Assembly: GCA_029864805.1 (NCBI GenBank) | Contig: JAOTSS010000004.1 | Span: 1 to 56,111, forward strand | DNA from: Candidatus Nitrosopumilus sp. | GTDB taxonomy: Archaea; Thermoproteota; Nitrososphaeria; Nitrososphaerales; Nitrosopumilaceae | Length of the DNA stretch: 56,111 nt | Direction: 5' to 3' | Shown: in pieces, positions 1 through 8,184 of the stretch | Position numbering within the stretch: position 1 is the stretch's first letter | How the letters are laid out: every line of letters starts with the position of its first letter | Program-made: the position numbers and the translations under genes | The notes under the pieces: model-generated | Told to the model about the DNA's origin: nothing | Seen by the model: the letters and a program-made list of their open reading frames with translations, nothing else | Database searches by the model: none

Positions 1-1
1 T

Positions 2-832
2 ACCTCAACTCCACCAACTACACCAACTACACCAACTACACCAACTACACCAACTACACCAACTACACCAACTACACCAACTACACCAACTGAAACGGAA
101 GTTGATATTTCAAAATCAATTATTGAATCTCAAAAAACAAAAACTTCCAATACTCAACAAATAGTTAAAATTAATCCAAAAAAAATTACTTTAACTGAAA
201 TCAAAGAACAAACGAATCTTACAATTGAAGATATTGAATTAGGATTGATGCTAAATCAAATAAATTTGGAATGTGACAAAAGTGTGTTTACTGATACCAT
301 CTCGTACTATGATGGAATGGGGCCTGCATTATATCGATTATGTGAATTTGATGGATCTTTGAATTTCTTTAATGAATCCCTAGTTGATGATCCAAATAAC
401 GTGGAAATTCTTGTAAACAAAGGTTCTGCCTTAGGTAAATTAGGCTATTTTACTGAGGCTATGATGTATTATGACTATGCTATCAAAATTGATCCTGACT
501 TCTTACCTGCCAAAAATAACAAGGCGAATGCTCTTGCAAATTTGAAATTTTATGATGAGTCTATTTTATTATATGAAGAAATTTTAAAGAAAAACCCTAA
601 CTACCTTTCTGCTCGAAAAAATCTTGAAATTGTGTTATCCTTAGACACTCCAAATGGATCTTTGATACATGATCCCATAAAACCCGATATCAAAAAAACA
701 GTTTACTCTGATTCTGTTTTATCTGAAGTAACTAGTTCAAATAATAATGAAAAACAAAAATCAATAACTTTTTTTGATGAAATTGGTATTGTGTTTTCTA
801 CTTTGGACTCAATGTTTGATTTTCTGAACTAA
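2..832 (+). CDS. TPR-repeat protein, 5' end missing
   Basis: The reading frame is open from the first bases of the window, so the gene starts upstream; about 276 codons are seen. The visible part begins with a Pro-Thr-Thr repeat linker, then a polar stretch, then two to three tetratricopeptide-like helical pairs (about window bases 330-620, with the typical pattern of N-K-G-x-A-L-x-x-L-G and later A-L-A-N-L) and a low-complexity tail ending in D-F-L-N. TPR domains are protein-protein docking surfaces; the PTT linker suggests an extracellular or envelope-exposed stalk before them, but no signal peptide can be seen because the start is missing. It sits just upstream of the L30e operon on the same strand with a 74-base gap and is probably a separate unit. 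The TPR call is good; the role is unknown. Confidence 0.7.
   Translation, partial: TSTPPTTPTTPTTPTTPTTPTTPTTPTTPTETEVDISKSIIESQKTKTSNTQQIVKINPKKITLTEIKEQTNLTIEDIELGLMLNQINLECDKSVFTDTISYYDGMGPALYRLCEFDGSLNFFNESLVDDPNNVEILVNKGSALGKLGYFTEAMMYYDYAIKIDPDFLPAKNNKANALANLKFYDESILLYEEILKKNPNYLSARKNLEIVLSLDTPNGSLIHDPIKPDIKKTVYSDSVLSEVTSSNNNEKQKSITFFDEIGIVFSTLDSMFDFLN
14..91 (+). repeat. 9-bp tandem repeat encoding (Pro-Thr-Thr)n
   Basis: The unit ccaactaca is repeated eight times and followed by a partial copy (ccaact), with no base differences. In the frame of the TPR gene it reads Pro-Thr-Thr. The repeat is a pure codon-level microsatellite, so its length may vary between strains. Confidence 0.95.
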
Positions 833-906
833 TTTTTCTATTACCCATGCGTTTTTTCAATAAACCTATAAAGCCCTGTGGTGACGATCGACTAAAGGAA
901 ACATAA

Positions 907-1230
907 ATGAGTAAAATACTTGAAAAATCATTAAAGGATGCCCGAAAAGAAGATCAATTAACAATGGGTACAAAACAAGTTTTGAACTCTATAAAAAATT
1001 CCAAGCTAATTGTATTGTCTCAATCGGTTAATGAAGAAATGATTGAGAAAATTGAATCAGATGCAAAAAAAGAAAAAGTACCTCTAGTCAACTTTCAAGG
1101 GACTTCAGTCGCACTAGGAAGATTATGCGGCTTGCAATTTAGAATTTCAACAATTTCATTCACATCCATTACAGATGCAAACATCAAATCAATTTTAAAA
1201 GATACAAAAGCTGAGGAAAAAAATGATTAG
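907..1230 (+). CDS. rpl30e: Large-subunit ribosomal protein eL30 (L30e)
   Basis: 107 residues, the usual length for archaeal L30e of the L7Ae/L30e RNA-binding fold. The N-terminal helix with K-x-x-L-N-x-I-K, the central strand K-L-I-V-L-S-Q, and V-A-L-G-R-L-C-G near residue 70 match the family; the last strand is F-T-S-I-T-D. It is first in a cluster with NusA, S12 and S7, the classical archaeal order downstream of RNA polymerase genes, although rpo genes do not precede it here. It binds 23S rRNA in the large subunit. ATG start, with 'aaaggaaac' just upstream as a likely ribosome-binding site. Confidence 0.93.
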   Translation: MSKILEKSLKDARKEDQLTMGTKQVLNSIKNSKLIVLSQSVNEEMIEKIESDAKKEKVPLVNFQGTSVALGRLCGLQFRISTISFTSITDANIKSILKDTKAEEKND

Positions 1231-1293
1231 TTGTATTTTTATTAATGAAAGTTTAAATGAGACAATTCTGGTCGGAGATAAATAGGATTTCTA

Positions 1294-1758
1294 ATGACAC
1301 AGTCAATTAAACTCACAACAGATCAAATGCGTATGATGTCGCTTTTCCAAAATGTAACTGGTGCAACTGCACGTGATTGTGTCGAAGATGAAAAACAAGA
1401 TAGGGTAATTTTTGTAGTAAATTCAGGTAAAATGGGATTGGCAATTGGTAAAGGTGGGGTTCATATCAAATCATTGCAAAATATTGTTAAAAGAAATGTG
1501 GAATTAGTGGAATTTGACGAAGATCCGGCAAAATTCCTGGCCTCTTTGCTTAACTCAAAACTAATTTCTGAAGTAAAAATAAATACACGAGCAGATGGGA
1601 CAAAACAGGCAATCGTTATGGTAGATCCGAGAAAGAAAGGAATTGTAGTTGGTAGAGAAGGCAGAAATGCTGAGAAAGCAAGACTTCTTGCAAAACGATA
1701 TTTTGATATTTCCAGCGTACTGATTAACAGCCCTGAACGTGCTACTATGGAGATGTAA
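1294..1758 (+). CDS. nusA: NusA-like KH-domain transcription factor
   Basis: 154 residues, the length of archaeal NusA, which consists only of the two KH RNA-binding domains and lacks the S1 and N-terminal parts of bacterial NusA. Two GxxG loops are visible: I-G-K-G-G near residue 51 and V-G-R-E-G near residue 112, the second followed by N-A-E-K-A-R. It follows L30e by 63 bases and precedes S12 by 3 bases. Known role of the family: RNA binding linked to transcription elongation or termination and to rRNA synthesis. Nothing unusual is visible. Confidence 0.93.
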   Translation: MTQSIKLTTDQMRMMSLFQNVTGATARDCVEDEKQDRVIFVVNSGKMGLAIGKGGVHIKSLQNIVKRNVELVEFDEDPAKFLASLLNSKLISEVKINTRADGTKQAIVMVDPRKKGIVVGREGRNAEKARLLAKRYFDISSVLINSPERATMEM

Positions 1759-1761
1759 GAT

Positions 1762-2199
1762 ATGAGAAAATCACCACTTGGATTATTTGCTGGCAGAGTT
1801 TTAACTACTAAAAAGAAAAGACAACGATGGGCAATTTCTACATACAAAAGAAGAAAACTTGGAATTGATAAAAAAGCAGATCCACTTGGAGGAGCACCAC
1901 AAGGTAGAGGTATTGTTTTAGAAAAAGTAGGTATTGCAGCAAAACAGCCAAACTCTGCTATTAGGAAATGTGTTAGAGTACAATTAATTAAAAATGGTAA
2001 AACAGTTACCGCATTCTTGCCCAGAGATGGTGCAATGAACTTCATTGATGAACATGATGAAGTTCATATTCAAGGAATGGGTGCAACACAAGGTGGTGCA
2101 ATGGGTGATATTCCTGGTGTAAGATTCAAAGTTTTCAAAGTTAATGGTACATCACTTCATGAACTAGTTATTGGAAAGAAAGAGAAACCAAGGAGATAG
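1762..2199 (+). CDS. rps12: Small-subunit ribosomal protein uS12
   Basis: 145 residues, typical of archaeal/eukaryotic S12 (S23e type). Diagnostic segments are visible: [13 protein letters not shown], then [13 protein letters not shown] (decoding-centre loop), and a basic tail K-K-E-K-P-R-R. It lies 3 bases after NusA and 2 bases before S7, so translation is probably coupled. It contacts the codon-anticodon helix in the 30S A site. Confidence 0.97.
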   Translation: MRKSPLGLFAGRVLTTKKKRQRWAISTYKRRKLGIDKKADPLGGAPQGRGIVLEKVGIAAKQPNSAIRKCVRVQLIKNGKTVTAFLPRDGAMNFIDEHDEVHIQGMGATQGGAMGDIPGVRFKVFKVNGTSLHELVIGKKEKPRR

Positions 2200-2201
2200 A
2201 A

Positions 2202-2801
2202 ATGGCACAAACTAAAAACTTGTTATTGTTTAGAAAATGGGATTTATCTGATATTGAAGTTAAAGATCCTGGACTCAAGACTGCTATATCTTTGAGAAAA
2301 CAAATTTTGCCTTACACTTATGGTCGTTCAGCATTGAAACGATTCAACAAAGCGGATGTCAACATTGTTGAGAGATTAATCAATAAAACAATGCACTTTG
2401 GAAAGAAATATGCAAAAAATACTGGTAGAATGACCGGAAAGAAAACTAAACTTCTAAACACTGTGAAAACTTCTTTTGATATAATTGCATTAAAGACAGG
2501 GCAGAATCCAGTTGAAGTTTTAGTTAGGGCAATTGAATTTTCTGCACCAAATGAGGACACTACTAGAATAGTTTATGGCGGTACTGTTTATCATGTGTCC
2601 GTTGATGTTGCTCCAATCCGAAGAGTAGACTTGGCACTAAAGTTCATCGCTGATGCAATTAAAGAGGCAACATTTTCCAACCCAAAACCAATAGAGGAAC
2701 ATATGGCTGAACAACTAATGCTTGCAGCAGCAAATGATCCTAATGCTCCCTCTGTAAAGAAGAAAAATGAGCTAGAAAGAATAGCACAAGCATCCAGATA
2801 G
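2202..2801 (+). CDS. rps7: Small-subunit ribosomal protein uS7
   Basis: 199 residues, the archaeal length. Conserved blocks include N-I-V-E-R-L-I-N near residue 52, the central A-L-K-T-G-Q-N-P-V-E-V-L and the end A-K-K-K-type tail seen here as V-K-K-K-N-E-L-E-R-I-A-Q-A-S-R. Last gene of the L30e-NusA-S12-S7 operon; the EF-1A gene that often follows in archaea is absent, and a convergent tRNA gene comes next. S7 nucleates assembly of the 30S head. Confidence 0.97.
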   Translation: MAQTKNLLLFRKWDLSDIEVKDPGLKTAISLRKQILPYTYGRSALKRFNKADVNIVERLINKTMHFGKKYAKNTGRMTGKKTKLLNTVKTSFDIIALKTGQNPVEVLVRAIEFSAPNEDTTRIVYGGTVYHVSVDVAPIRRVDLALKFIADAIKEATFSNPKPIEEHMAEQLMLAAANDPNAPSVKKKNELERIAQASR

Positions 2802-2826
2802 ATAATTTAATTACAAGTTTTTCCAG

Positions 2827-2914
2827 TAGCCCGAGGCAGATTCGAACTGCCGTCTCCGCCTATCCACTCTTGAGATCCAGAGGGCAGAATCCTTGACCGC
2901 TAGACTATCGGGCT
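2827..2914 (-). tRNA. tRNA-Gln (anticodon CTG) with a 15-nt intron
   Basis: On the minus strand a full cloverleaf can be drawn. The acceptor arms AGCCCGA (2908-2914) and TCGGGCT (2828-2834) pair perfectly, with discriminator A at 2827 and no encoded CCA. The T arm is GGCAG-TTCGAAT-CTGCC; the anticodon stem is CTGCC/GGCGG. The anticodon loop contains 22 nt, that is 7 plus a 15-nt intron at the canonical 37/38 position. Removing it gives the loop CTCTGGA with anticodon CTG. The A1-U72 first pair is the archaeal tRNA-Gln determinant read by GatDE and argues against tRNA-Glu, which it otherwise resembles. Confidence 0.88.
2862..2876 (-). other. tRNA-Gln intron
   Basis: Fifteen extra bases between position 37 (2877) and position 38 (2861) of the tRNA. 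A textbook bulge-helix-bulge is not obvious at this length; CTCT/AGAG pairing across the junction is possible but leaves unequal bulges, so splicing would rely on a relaxed motif. The position is inferred from the loop geometry. Confidence 0.7.
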
Positions 2915-3018
2915 ACTTGCAGAAATTTTACTGTTTAAGAATATATTCATTTGTTGTGTAATTTTGAATTTTTATTGTGAATTATTTTTATTGATGTTTT
3001 AATTATGATATTCTGTAA

Positions 3019-3354
3019 TTATTTTATTCTAACTTCGTGAATTGCAGTTGAATAATCACAAACTGCTTTTAATCGCATGTATGGAATTAATCTATAATGA
3101 ATTGAATAAATTTCTCCTTCCTTTAACAAAATCTCTTTTTTCATTAATGATACAAGTCCCCTTGATGGTACATTGATTGAAATGTTTTGTTCTTGACATA
3201 CTTGTTGGCGTTTGTCTTGAAATTGTTTCAGTGTGAATGACACATCATTGATTTCTAAAATTAGGGGCCAGATAATTTCACTCCACACCCATCTTCTATT
3301 TTGTGTAGCTGATGCATGTTTTCCTTTTTCACTCAACATTAATAACATCACCAA
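3019..3354 (-). CDS. Hypothetical protein, possible winged-helix
   Basis: 111 residues. The start is uncertain because three Met codons lie in the first seven residues. The protein is helical at the front with a conserved-looking W-V-W-S-E-I-I-W and ends in beta-rich I-Y-S-I-H-Y-R-L-I-P-Y. The order helix-helix-strand with S-R-G-L-V-S-L-M-K-K would suit a small winged-helix DNA-binding domain, but no clear motif is seen. It is divergent from the cysteine-cluster gene, with only 20 bases between the starts, so both promoters overlap. I do not recognise the family. Confidence 0.6.
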   Translation of the reverse strand: MVMLLMLSEKGKHASATQNRRWVWSEIIWPLILEINDVSFTLKQFQDKRQQVCQEQNISINVPSRGLVSLMKKEILLKEGEIYSIHYRLIPYMRLKAVCDYSTAIHEVRIK

Positions 3355-3374
3355 AAGATGTTATATCTTAATAG

Positions 3375-4079
3375 TTGTCTCAAAACGAAATTGAAGAATC
3401 ATTAAACTTGTTAGAAAAAGATTGGGATGTTGACCCAATTTTACGTAAATTCATGCTGGGCAAAATTACTGATGTATCTGACTATCCACTCAAAGTACAG
3501 GATGTAGTCTTTCATGTGCCATATCTTAATTCTGAGAAAAAATTCATTTTATGGAAATGTTATTGGCCCGATTGTCACAACTGCTGCGACAGGCAAGGTA
3601 GACTCCCACTGACATCAGATGATTTGATAACAATTGGAAAAGGTCTGAAATACCAAAAACCTTCTGATTTTATAAAAAATGAAACTCTTACTGTAACCTA
3701 TCAGGAACCTGGACCTTCAGGACAGCTAACTACAATGACTACAATTAATCTGAAAAGAAAAAAAGATGAAACAGAAGCTGATGATGGAACTCACATCTCT
3801 TGTAGATTCCTAGATGAAAAGGGTGGATGCAGCATGCATCCTGACAGGCCTGGGGTGTGCTATCTTTATCCATTCTCTAGCTGGCTTGAAAACGAAAAAG
3901 GCACTGCACGTGTTCATGCTACCTATCAGTTTACAGGCGATTGTCCTGGATTTTACTTGGCAGATACTCTGGATCCAATGAAGGATGAATTCAAGGACTA
4001 TTCAAAAACAATCTATGATTACAATATGGCATCAAATAGAACTAATAGAGAAGGGTTTGGATCTGTCAGTTTTAGTTAG
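3375..4079 (+). CDS. YkgJ-type cysteine-cluster protein
   Basis: 234 residues from a TTG start. The cysteine pattern of the YkgJ/CxxCxxCC family is clear: C-Y-W-P-D-C-H-N-C-C near residues 58-67, then C-R-F-L and G-G-C-S-M-H-P-x-R-P-x-V-C near residues 145-163 followed by Y-P-F. The family is thought to bind a zinc or iron-sulfur centre; its reaction is not established. Length is typical of the archaeal members. Its 3' end overlaps the 3' end of the convergent oxidoreductase gene by 4 bases. Confidence 0.8.
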   Translation: MSQNEIEESLNLLEKDWDVDPILRKFMLGKITDVSDYPLKVQDVVFHVPYLNSEKKFILWKCYWPDCHNCCDRQGRLPLTSDDLITIGKGLKYQKPSDFIKNETLTVTYQEPGPSGQLTTMTTINLKRKKDETEADDGTHISCRFLDEKGGCSMHPDRPGVCYLYPFSSWLENEKGTARVHATYQFTGDCPGFYLADTLDPMKDEFKDYSKTIYDYNMASNRTNREGFGSVSFS

Positions 4080-5125
4080 GCTTTAGCTACTTTCATCAAG
4101 TCTGCAATTTTGATGTTCATTCCAAACCTGTCTTCGTTCTTTTTCATATAACGAAATATTGCAATAAAGTCTGGCAATGCCTTGAAGAAATTAAAATCCT
4201 TGTGAATTTTTGCTCGAACAAAATTAAACACCTTTGCATATACTTTGTAGTGTTCTTCTACTGCTTTCTCATAAGCTTTGAAATCATTCATGTTTTCTAG
4301 GAATATCTCGACGCATTGCATTGAAGGAATTATTCCTTCACCCAAAAGTGCATATACTGTTCCAATTGATTCGCCAACTCCTACTACTTTTCCTGAATAG
4401 TATGGCTTACATCTGTCTGGTGTTGCAAGTCTGATTGGTCTGCCCTTTGTTGCAATGACTTTGCCTCCATGCTTTTGCAAAAATTCATCAGTTGCCTTTA
4501 TGTGATTTTTATTGTAATCTCCTGCTCCAATATGTGCCCATTTCTCCCCTAGTGGAAAATACCAAAAGTATCCAGACATTCCTGGAAATGGCTCTATGTA
4601 AAAATCATCATAGGGAACACCATTTTCATATTCCACCTTGTACTCATATGTTGGCAGGAAAAAATCCTCCTTTAGCTTTGGCAGATATACTCTGTTAAAG
4701 CCAGTACAGTCAACTATCATGTCATACTCTTTTTCTAACTCCTCAAGTTTTGGAGCTTCTCCATAAATTATCTTGGAATCTTTAATGAAATCTTTGATTA
4801 ATCCCAATTTGTTATATGTGCATAATCCTTTCAATCCGATATCAAACTTTACGTCATTGTTCATCTTTACATGCATGTTTTTGCCGTCATGAATTAGAAA
4901 GTCATTAAAGTCTCTTCCAGTCTTTTTGCAAAAATCTGCCAGTACTTGTTTTATTGTTCCCCATGCACAAATTGAATCGTGTCTCTCTTCTGTATTTCTT
5001 TCATAACCAACAACCTCATGCTCTGAATCCTTTAGTCTGGCCATGAGATATGATCCTGCAACGCCCATTCCCATTACTGCAATCTTCAAGGTGTCTTGCG
5101 ATTTCTTTTTGCCTAATAAATACAC
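4076..5125 (-). CDS. Geranylgeranyl-reductase-like FAD oxidoreductase
   Basis: 349 residues. A dinucleotide-binding beta-alpha-beta unit sits at the start (I-A-V-M-G-M-G-V-A-G-S-Y, about residues 15-26), followed by E-R-N-T. Later blocks D-C-T-G-F-N-R (around 137), the aromatic P-G-M-S-G-Y-F-W-Y-F-P-L-G and V-G-E-S-I-G-T-V-Y-A-L-L-G-E-G-I resemble the geranylgeranyl reductase/halogenase-type FAD family, where the last block contacts FAD. In archaea such enzymes saturate the double bonds of isoprenoid lipids or quinones. That substrate is inference; the flavoprotein fold is well supported. Slightly shorter than typical GGR (about 390-450). Confidence 0.8.
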   Translation of the reverse strand: MYLLGKKKSQDTLKIAVMGMGVAGSYLMARLKDSEHEVVGYERNTEERHDSICAWGTIKQVLADFCKKTGRDFNDFLIHDGKNMHVKMNNDVKFDIGLKGLCTYNKLGLIKDFIKDSKIIYGEAPKLEELEKEYDMIVDCTGFNRVYLPKLKEDFFLPTYEYKVEYENGVPYDDFYIEPFPGMSGYFWYFPLGEKWAHIGAGDYNKNHIKATDEFLQKHGGKVIATKGRPIRLATPDRCKPYYSGKVVGVGESIGTVYALLGEGIIPSMQCVEIFLENMNDFKAYEKAVEEHYKVYAKVFNFVRAKIHKDFNFFKALPDFIAIFRYMKKNEDRFGMNIKIADLMKVAKA

Positions 5126-5239
5126 TATCTGGAAATTTTGTTAGTGTTATCTTGATTGTCACTAGTAGGAAAAAGTAGTATTGGTTAAATATGAAAATTC
5201 CATATGTATTTTGAAAGGTAAGTCTTTCGTCTGATTACA

Positions 5240-5320
5240 ATAGTTTCAGACCTTAAGACAATCGCTGTCATCAGGTAACAGCTGTTTCTGATCTTAAGCG
5301 ACGAGCTGTCATCAACATCC
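5240..5320 (-). ncRNA. Candidate C/D-box-like small RNA with two similar units
   Basis: On the minus strand a C box (GTTGATGA, 5309-5316) is followed by 18 nt (5291-5308), a D'-like CAGA (5287-5290), a C' box TGATGA (5268-5273), another 18 nt (5250-5267) and a D box CTGA (5246-5249). The two halves are clearly related to each other: each reads TGATGACAGC, six to eight variable bases, CTTAAG, then the D-type box and GAAAC. Archaeal C/D sRNAs guide 2'-O-methylation through such guide spacers. The D'-C' spacing (13 nt) and 18-nt spacers are longer than usual, so it could be another tandem RNA. It lies between divergently oriented genes where no CDS fits. Confidence 0.42.
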
Positions 5321-5390
5321 TTTCGGGAGTTCATCTTAAGCTCATTCACCTTTTCATAAAGTTAAATTTAGTAACCTTATCTGTATTGCC

Positions 5391-5990
5391 ATGGATACCT
5401 TTGATGCAATAAAATCCCGCCGTTCAATTAAAAGTTTTAAAAATCACGAAATTACTAAAGATGAAATCAATCAGATTCTTGAATATGCAATATTGTCGCC
5501 AACCTCGTACAATATTCAAAATTGGAGATTTGTAGTTGTCAAAGAACAAAAACTCAAAGATGAAATATGTCAATTATCCTATGGACAAAGACAAGTTGCT
5601 GAAGCTTCTCTAGTTATTGTTCTCTGTGCTGACCTAAAAGCCTGGAAGAAAAATCCTGAGCGATACTGGAAAAACGTTCCTGAAAAATCTCGAAATTATC
5701 TTGTTGCTGGTATCAAGCAGGCATATTCTGACAATTCTAAACTGGAAAAAGACCAAGCAATTCGCTCTTGTGGAATAGCTGCTCAGACTATAATGCTTGC
5801 AGCAAAGTCTATGGGATATGACAGCTGTCCCATGGAAGGATTTGATTATGAAAAGGTTGGAAAATTAATTCATCTGCCAGATGATCATATTGTTACAATG
5901 ATGGTAGTGATTGGAAAGTCTGCAAAAGATCCTGCACCACGTGGTGGGCAATTACCACTATCTGATGTAGTCTTTGAGAATAGTTTCTAA
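5391..5990 (+). CDS. Nitroreductase-family flavoprotein
   Basis: 199 residues, typical length. The N-terminal FMN-binding signature is present: residues 5-16 with K-S-R-R-S-I-K-S-F, then S-P-T-S-Y-N-I-Q-N-W-R-F-V-V-V (about 35-50). The mid-protein helix A-I-R-S-C-G-I-A-A-Q-T-I-M-L-A-A and M-G-Y-D-S-C-P-M-E-G-F complete the fold, and the C-terminal P-R-G-G-Q-L-P-L is common in this group. Such enzymes use FMN and NAD(P)H to reduce nitro, quinone or other substrates. The natural substrate is unknown. Stand-alone gene with an ATG start. Confidence 0.9.
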   Translation: MDTFDAIKSRRSIKSFKNHEITKDEINQILEYAILSPTSYNIQNWRFVVVKEQKLKDEICQLSYGQRQVAEASLVIVLCADLKAWKKNPERYWKNVPEKSRNYLVAGIKQAYSDNSKLEKDQAIRSCGIAAQTIMLAAKSMGYDSCPMEGFDYEKVGKLIHLPDDHIVTMMVVIGKSAKDPAPRGGQLPLSDVVFENSF

Positions 5991-5999
5991 TTTTAAAAT

Positions 6000-6370
6000 T
6001 AATTTTCCACTAGACTCTCGAGAGATAATATCCATAATATGGTATATTTCCAGTAAATTTTTCGATCAGTTCTTTTTTTAATTTGTTCAGATCTTTTTGC
6101 GTTTTCATATTTATTATGTAATTTAGATTCTGATAATGTTGACTTTTTAATCTCTATACACCAATAGCTAATCATCTGTCTTTGTTTATTGCTACAATCT
6201 GCTCTCTTATACTCGATTTTTTCTAGATGCTTTCTCCTAGTTTGCAAATGTTGGGATGCGACATTGAGGCATATTCCCAAATAATTTTTATCGTTTCAAA
6301 TGAGGGATCAGAAATCTGTATAACGTACTTTCAAAATTTGGAGAAACCGACAATATTTTCTACAACCTAT
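6000..6370. other. Non-coding gap
   Basis: No convincing gene is seen between the nitroreductase and the degraded zinc-protein remnant. One minus-strand open frame (5999-6280) exists but has no family features and a composition typical of translated A+T-rich spacer. Confidence 0.5.
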
Positions 6371-6561
6371 CTGTGTAAATACCGTGCATTGTAATAATTC
6401 CTGCAAAAAACACATTGCAAAGAGCAACACTTTAGAAGGCGGCAGGTACGAACAAGGTCAGAAACGATGTCCTGAATGTGAAGTATTTCTTTCATGGCAA
6501 GGTCTGTGGTGTCCTTGCTGCGGGAGACTTACGAACTAAACCTCGATCCGGGAAACTAAAA
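6371..6561 (+). pseudogene. Frameshifted CPCC zinc-ribbon remnant
   Basis: Two pieces in different frames match the small zinc-ribbon family found intact at 25627, 36242 and 36730. The first piece carries a degraded C-x-x-Y-R start. The second piece (about 6435-6537) reads G-G-R-Y-E-Q-G-Q-K-R-C-P-E-C-E-V-F, then W-C-P-C-C-G-R, and is stopped early by an out-of-frame TAA. Shifting frame after that point restores L-R-T-K-P-R-S-G, the normal family ending. At least two frameshifts are needed, so the copy is most likely dead. Confidence 0.7.
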
Positions 6562-6637
6562 AAAGATTATCTCCAAATCGTCGATAAAACCCTGAATTTA
6601 TCAACATACTTAATTTCATAATTGCTCCATAAAATCA

Positions 6638-7660
6638 ATGAGCAAATTAACTGCAATAGGAATTGCAATACTTGTAATATTTCTAATAGTGGTGGGGCTC
6701 TTTGTCTATTCTTACACTCAACTCTCAGTAAATCTGCATGATGTACAATTTCACAGCATAAATTGGGCTTCTTTGTCTTGGCATAAACTGCTGGATCTTG
6801 GCCTTTCAACTCTTAGTGGGAATTGGTTTGATGCTGCATTTGAGCTAGTTGAGGGTGTGAATTTGAATTTGTTATTTGGAATTTCAAATAATGGGATTCT
6901 TCCAGTGTATATTCCTGATTTGTCCTATGACGTTTTGATTAATGGAATTTTGATAGGAAAGGGTTTCAGTGATGTAGACCTTGCAATAAACCCTGGACAA
7001 ACAAAAATGATCACATCATTTCAAAATATTCACAGAGACAGCATGGCCCCAGCTGTCTCTTCCATTATTGAATCCCGGGGAATCATGGAAATTAAGGTAA
7101 AAGGTACTGCGTATTTTCAATTCTTTGGTCTTAGCATTCCGGTTCCCTTTGAGTCATCAAGAAATATCTCAATTTATGATGAAGTACGAGAGCGGATAGA
7201 TGAGGAAATTCAGAAAAACAAGCTGCAAAACTCTGTGATATCATCTGTTGGCAAATCAATAGAGAGCACATTGGGAAGTATTGTAAGTGATTTGTTTGGC
7301 GGGGGTGAATTGGAATTATCCTTGTCTGGCCCGAAATTTGTAGACTCTATCTACAAAGTCAATCCTGGAGCATACACCTATGTTGCGTTTACTTTGCCAT
7401 GTGAATCCAAAGTGGAAGGAGGATTTGAAGCAAGTGACATACTTGGAAATGACATTGTTGTATTGGTTTTAGATGATTATAATTTTTATAAATTTGAAAA
7501 TGATGAATTAGTTTCTTCATTTTATGACAGCGGTAAGGTAAACTCTGGGACATTTGACTTAACTTTAGAATCCGGTGATTACTATATCGTAATGTCAAAC
7601 CAATATTCCATGATATCTACAAAGACTGTCGAGTTCCAAGCAGCATCACTTTGTGTTTGA
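6638..7660 (+). CDS. Membrane-anchored LEA14-like (WHy-domain) protein
   Basis: 340 residues. One N-terminal transmembrane helix (about residues 5-27) is followed by a beta-rich extracytoplasmic domain with L-L-F-G-I-S-N-N-G-I-L-P-V-Y-I-P and I-L-I-G-K-G-F-S-D-V-D-L-A-I-N-P-G-Q, which fits the water-stress/LEA type 2 (WHy) fold. A helical region with a gly-rich loop (D-L-F-G-G-G-E-L) links to a second beta-rich domain at the C-terminus that ends in an aromatic-rich strand. Such proteins are common in Nitrososphaeria; a structural or desiccation-protective envelope role is possible but not proven. Confidence 0.65.
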   Translation: MSKLTAIGIAILVIFLIVVGLFVYSYTQLSVNLHDVQFHSINWASLSWHKLLDLGLSTLSGNWFDAAFELVEGVNLNLLFGISNNGILPVYIPDLSYDVLINGILIGKGFSDVDLAINPGQTKMITSFQNIHRDSMAPAVSSIIESRGIMEIKVKGTAYFQFFGLSIPVPFESSRNISIYDEVRERIDEEIQKNKLQNSVISSVGKSIESTLGSIVSDLFGGGELELSLSGPKFVDSIYKVNPGAYTYVAFTLPCESKVEGGFEASDILGNDIVVLVLDDYNFYKFENDELVSSFYDSGKVNSGTFDLTLESGDYYIVMSNQYSMISTKTVEFQAASLCV

Positions 7661-7708
7661 ATCATTCCGAGTTCCTGTCTGCACAATCTTGGCATTATCT
7701 CATGTGGG

Positions 7709-8071
7709 TTAAATCTGTACTATTTGGAGGATTCTCTGCACTATGGTGTTGTGATCTGATGAATTCTCCGTAGATAATAGTATGAGATCTTTGCCATGAT
7801 ACACTGTAATCCACTTTACATTGTCTCTGGATTCTACAGACCAATTTGTTTTGCCTAGTTTTTCATCAAATACCTTGTTCATTTTTGCCTTGAGTAATGC
7901 TTTATGATGCACCAGCTTTGTCTCGGGAACCGTCAGTTGTGGGGTTATTCCCTTTTTTCTGTCATATGCCTTGAGTCTGCCACATTTGCATAATATTCCT
8001 ACAAACCTGATTGCCTGGCTTGTGCTCAAAATTTCACTGCAAAGGCGATTTTCTGGTCTTAGTACTTGCAC
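7709..8071 (-). CDS. Thaumarchaeal sensor-like family, paralogue 1
   Basis: 120 residues from a GTG start. It is homologous to the proteins at 12866-13279 and 44865-45230: the motif R-F-V-G-I-L-C-K-C-G-R-L-K-A-Y-D-R-K-K-G-I-T-P aligns with R-F-A-G-L-I and G-N-L-Y...K-D-G-I-T-P of the second copy. The order helix, two strands, long helix, strands, helix resembles a roadblock/profilin-like alpha-beta domain and, from memory, the family may be DUF6659. Small cytosolic protein of unknown role; perhaps a signalling or cytoskeletal adaptor. Confidence 0.6.
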   Translation of the reverse strand: MQVLRPENRLCSEILSTSQAIRFVGILCKCGRLKAYDRKKGITPQLTVPETKLVHHKALLKAKMNKVFDEKLGKTNWSVESRDNVKWITVYHGKDLILLSTENSSDHNTIVQRILQIVQI

Positions 8072-8184
8072 TGTTTTAATTTATTTTAAAAAATTAGAGG
8101 ATGTAAAAATAATTTTCTTGACTAATTGGTGTTATTCCTTTCTGTTAGTTGGGGTTTTTATGAGAAAGGCGGTTCCAGTATGAT

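Noticed and set aside
1461..2045. 194-codon minus-strand frame across nusA and rps12
   Set aside because: Lies antisense to two certain ribosomal-operon genes and has the hydrophobic, Phe/Ser-rich composition typical of a shadow.
2827..2914. tRNA-Glu (CTC)
   Set aside because: The first pair is A1-U72 and the loop after removal of 15 bases gives CTG; both indicate tRNA-Gln.
5999..6280. 93-codon minus-strand frame
   Set aside because: No family features; composition is translated A+T-rich spacer; no ribosome-binding site.
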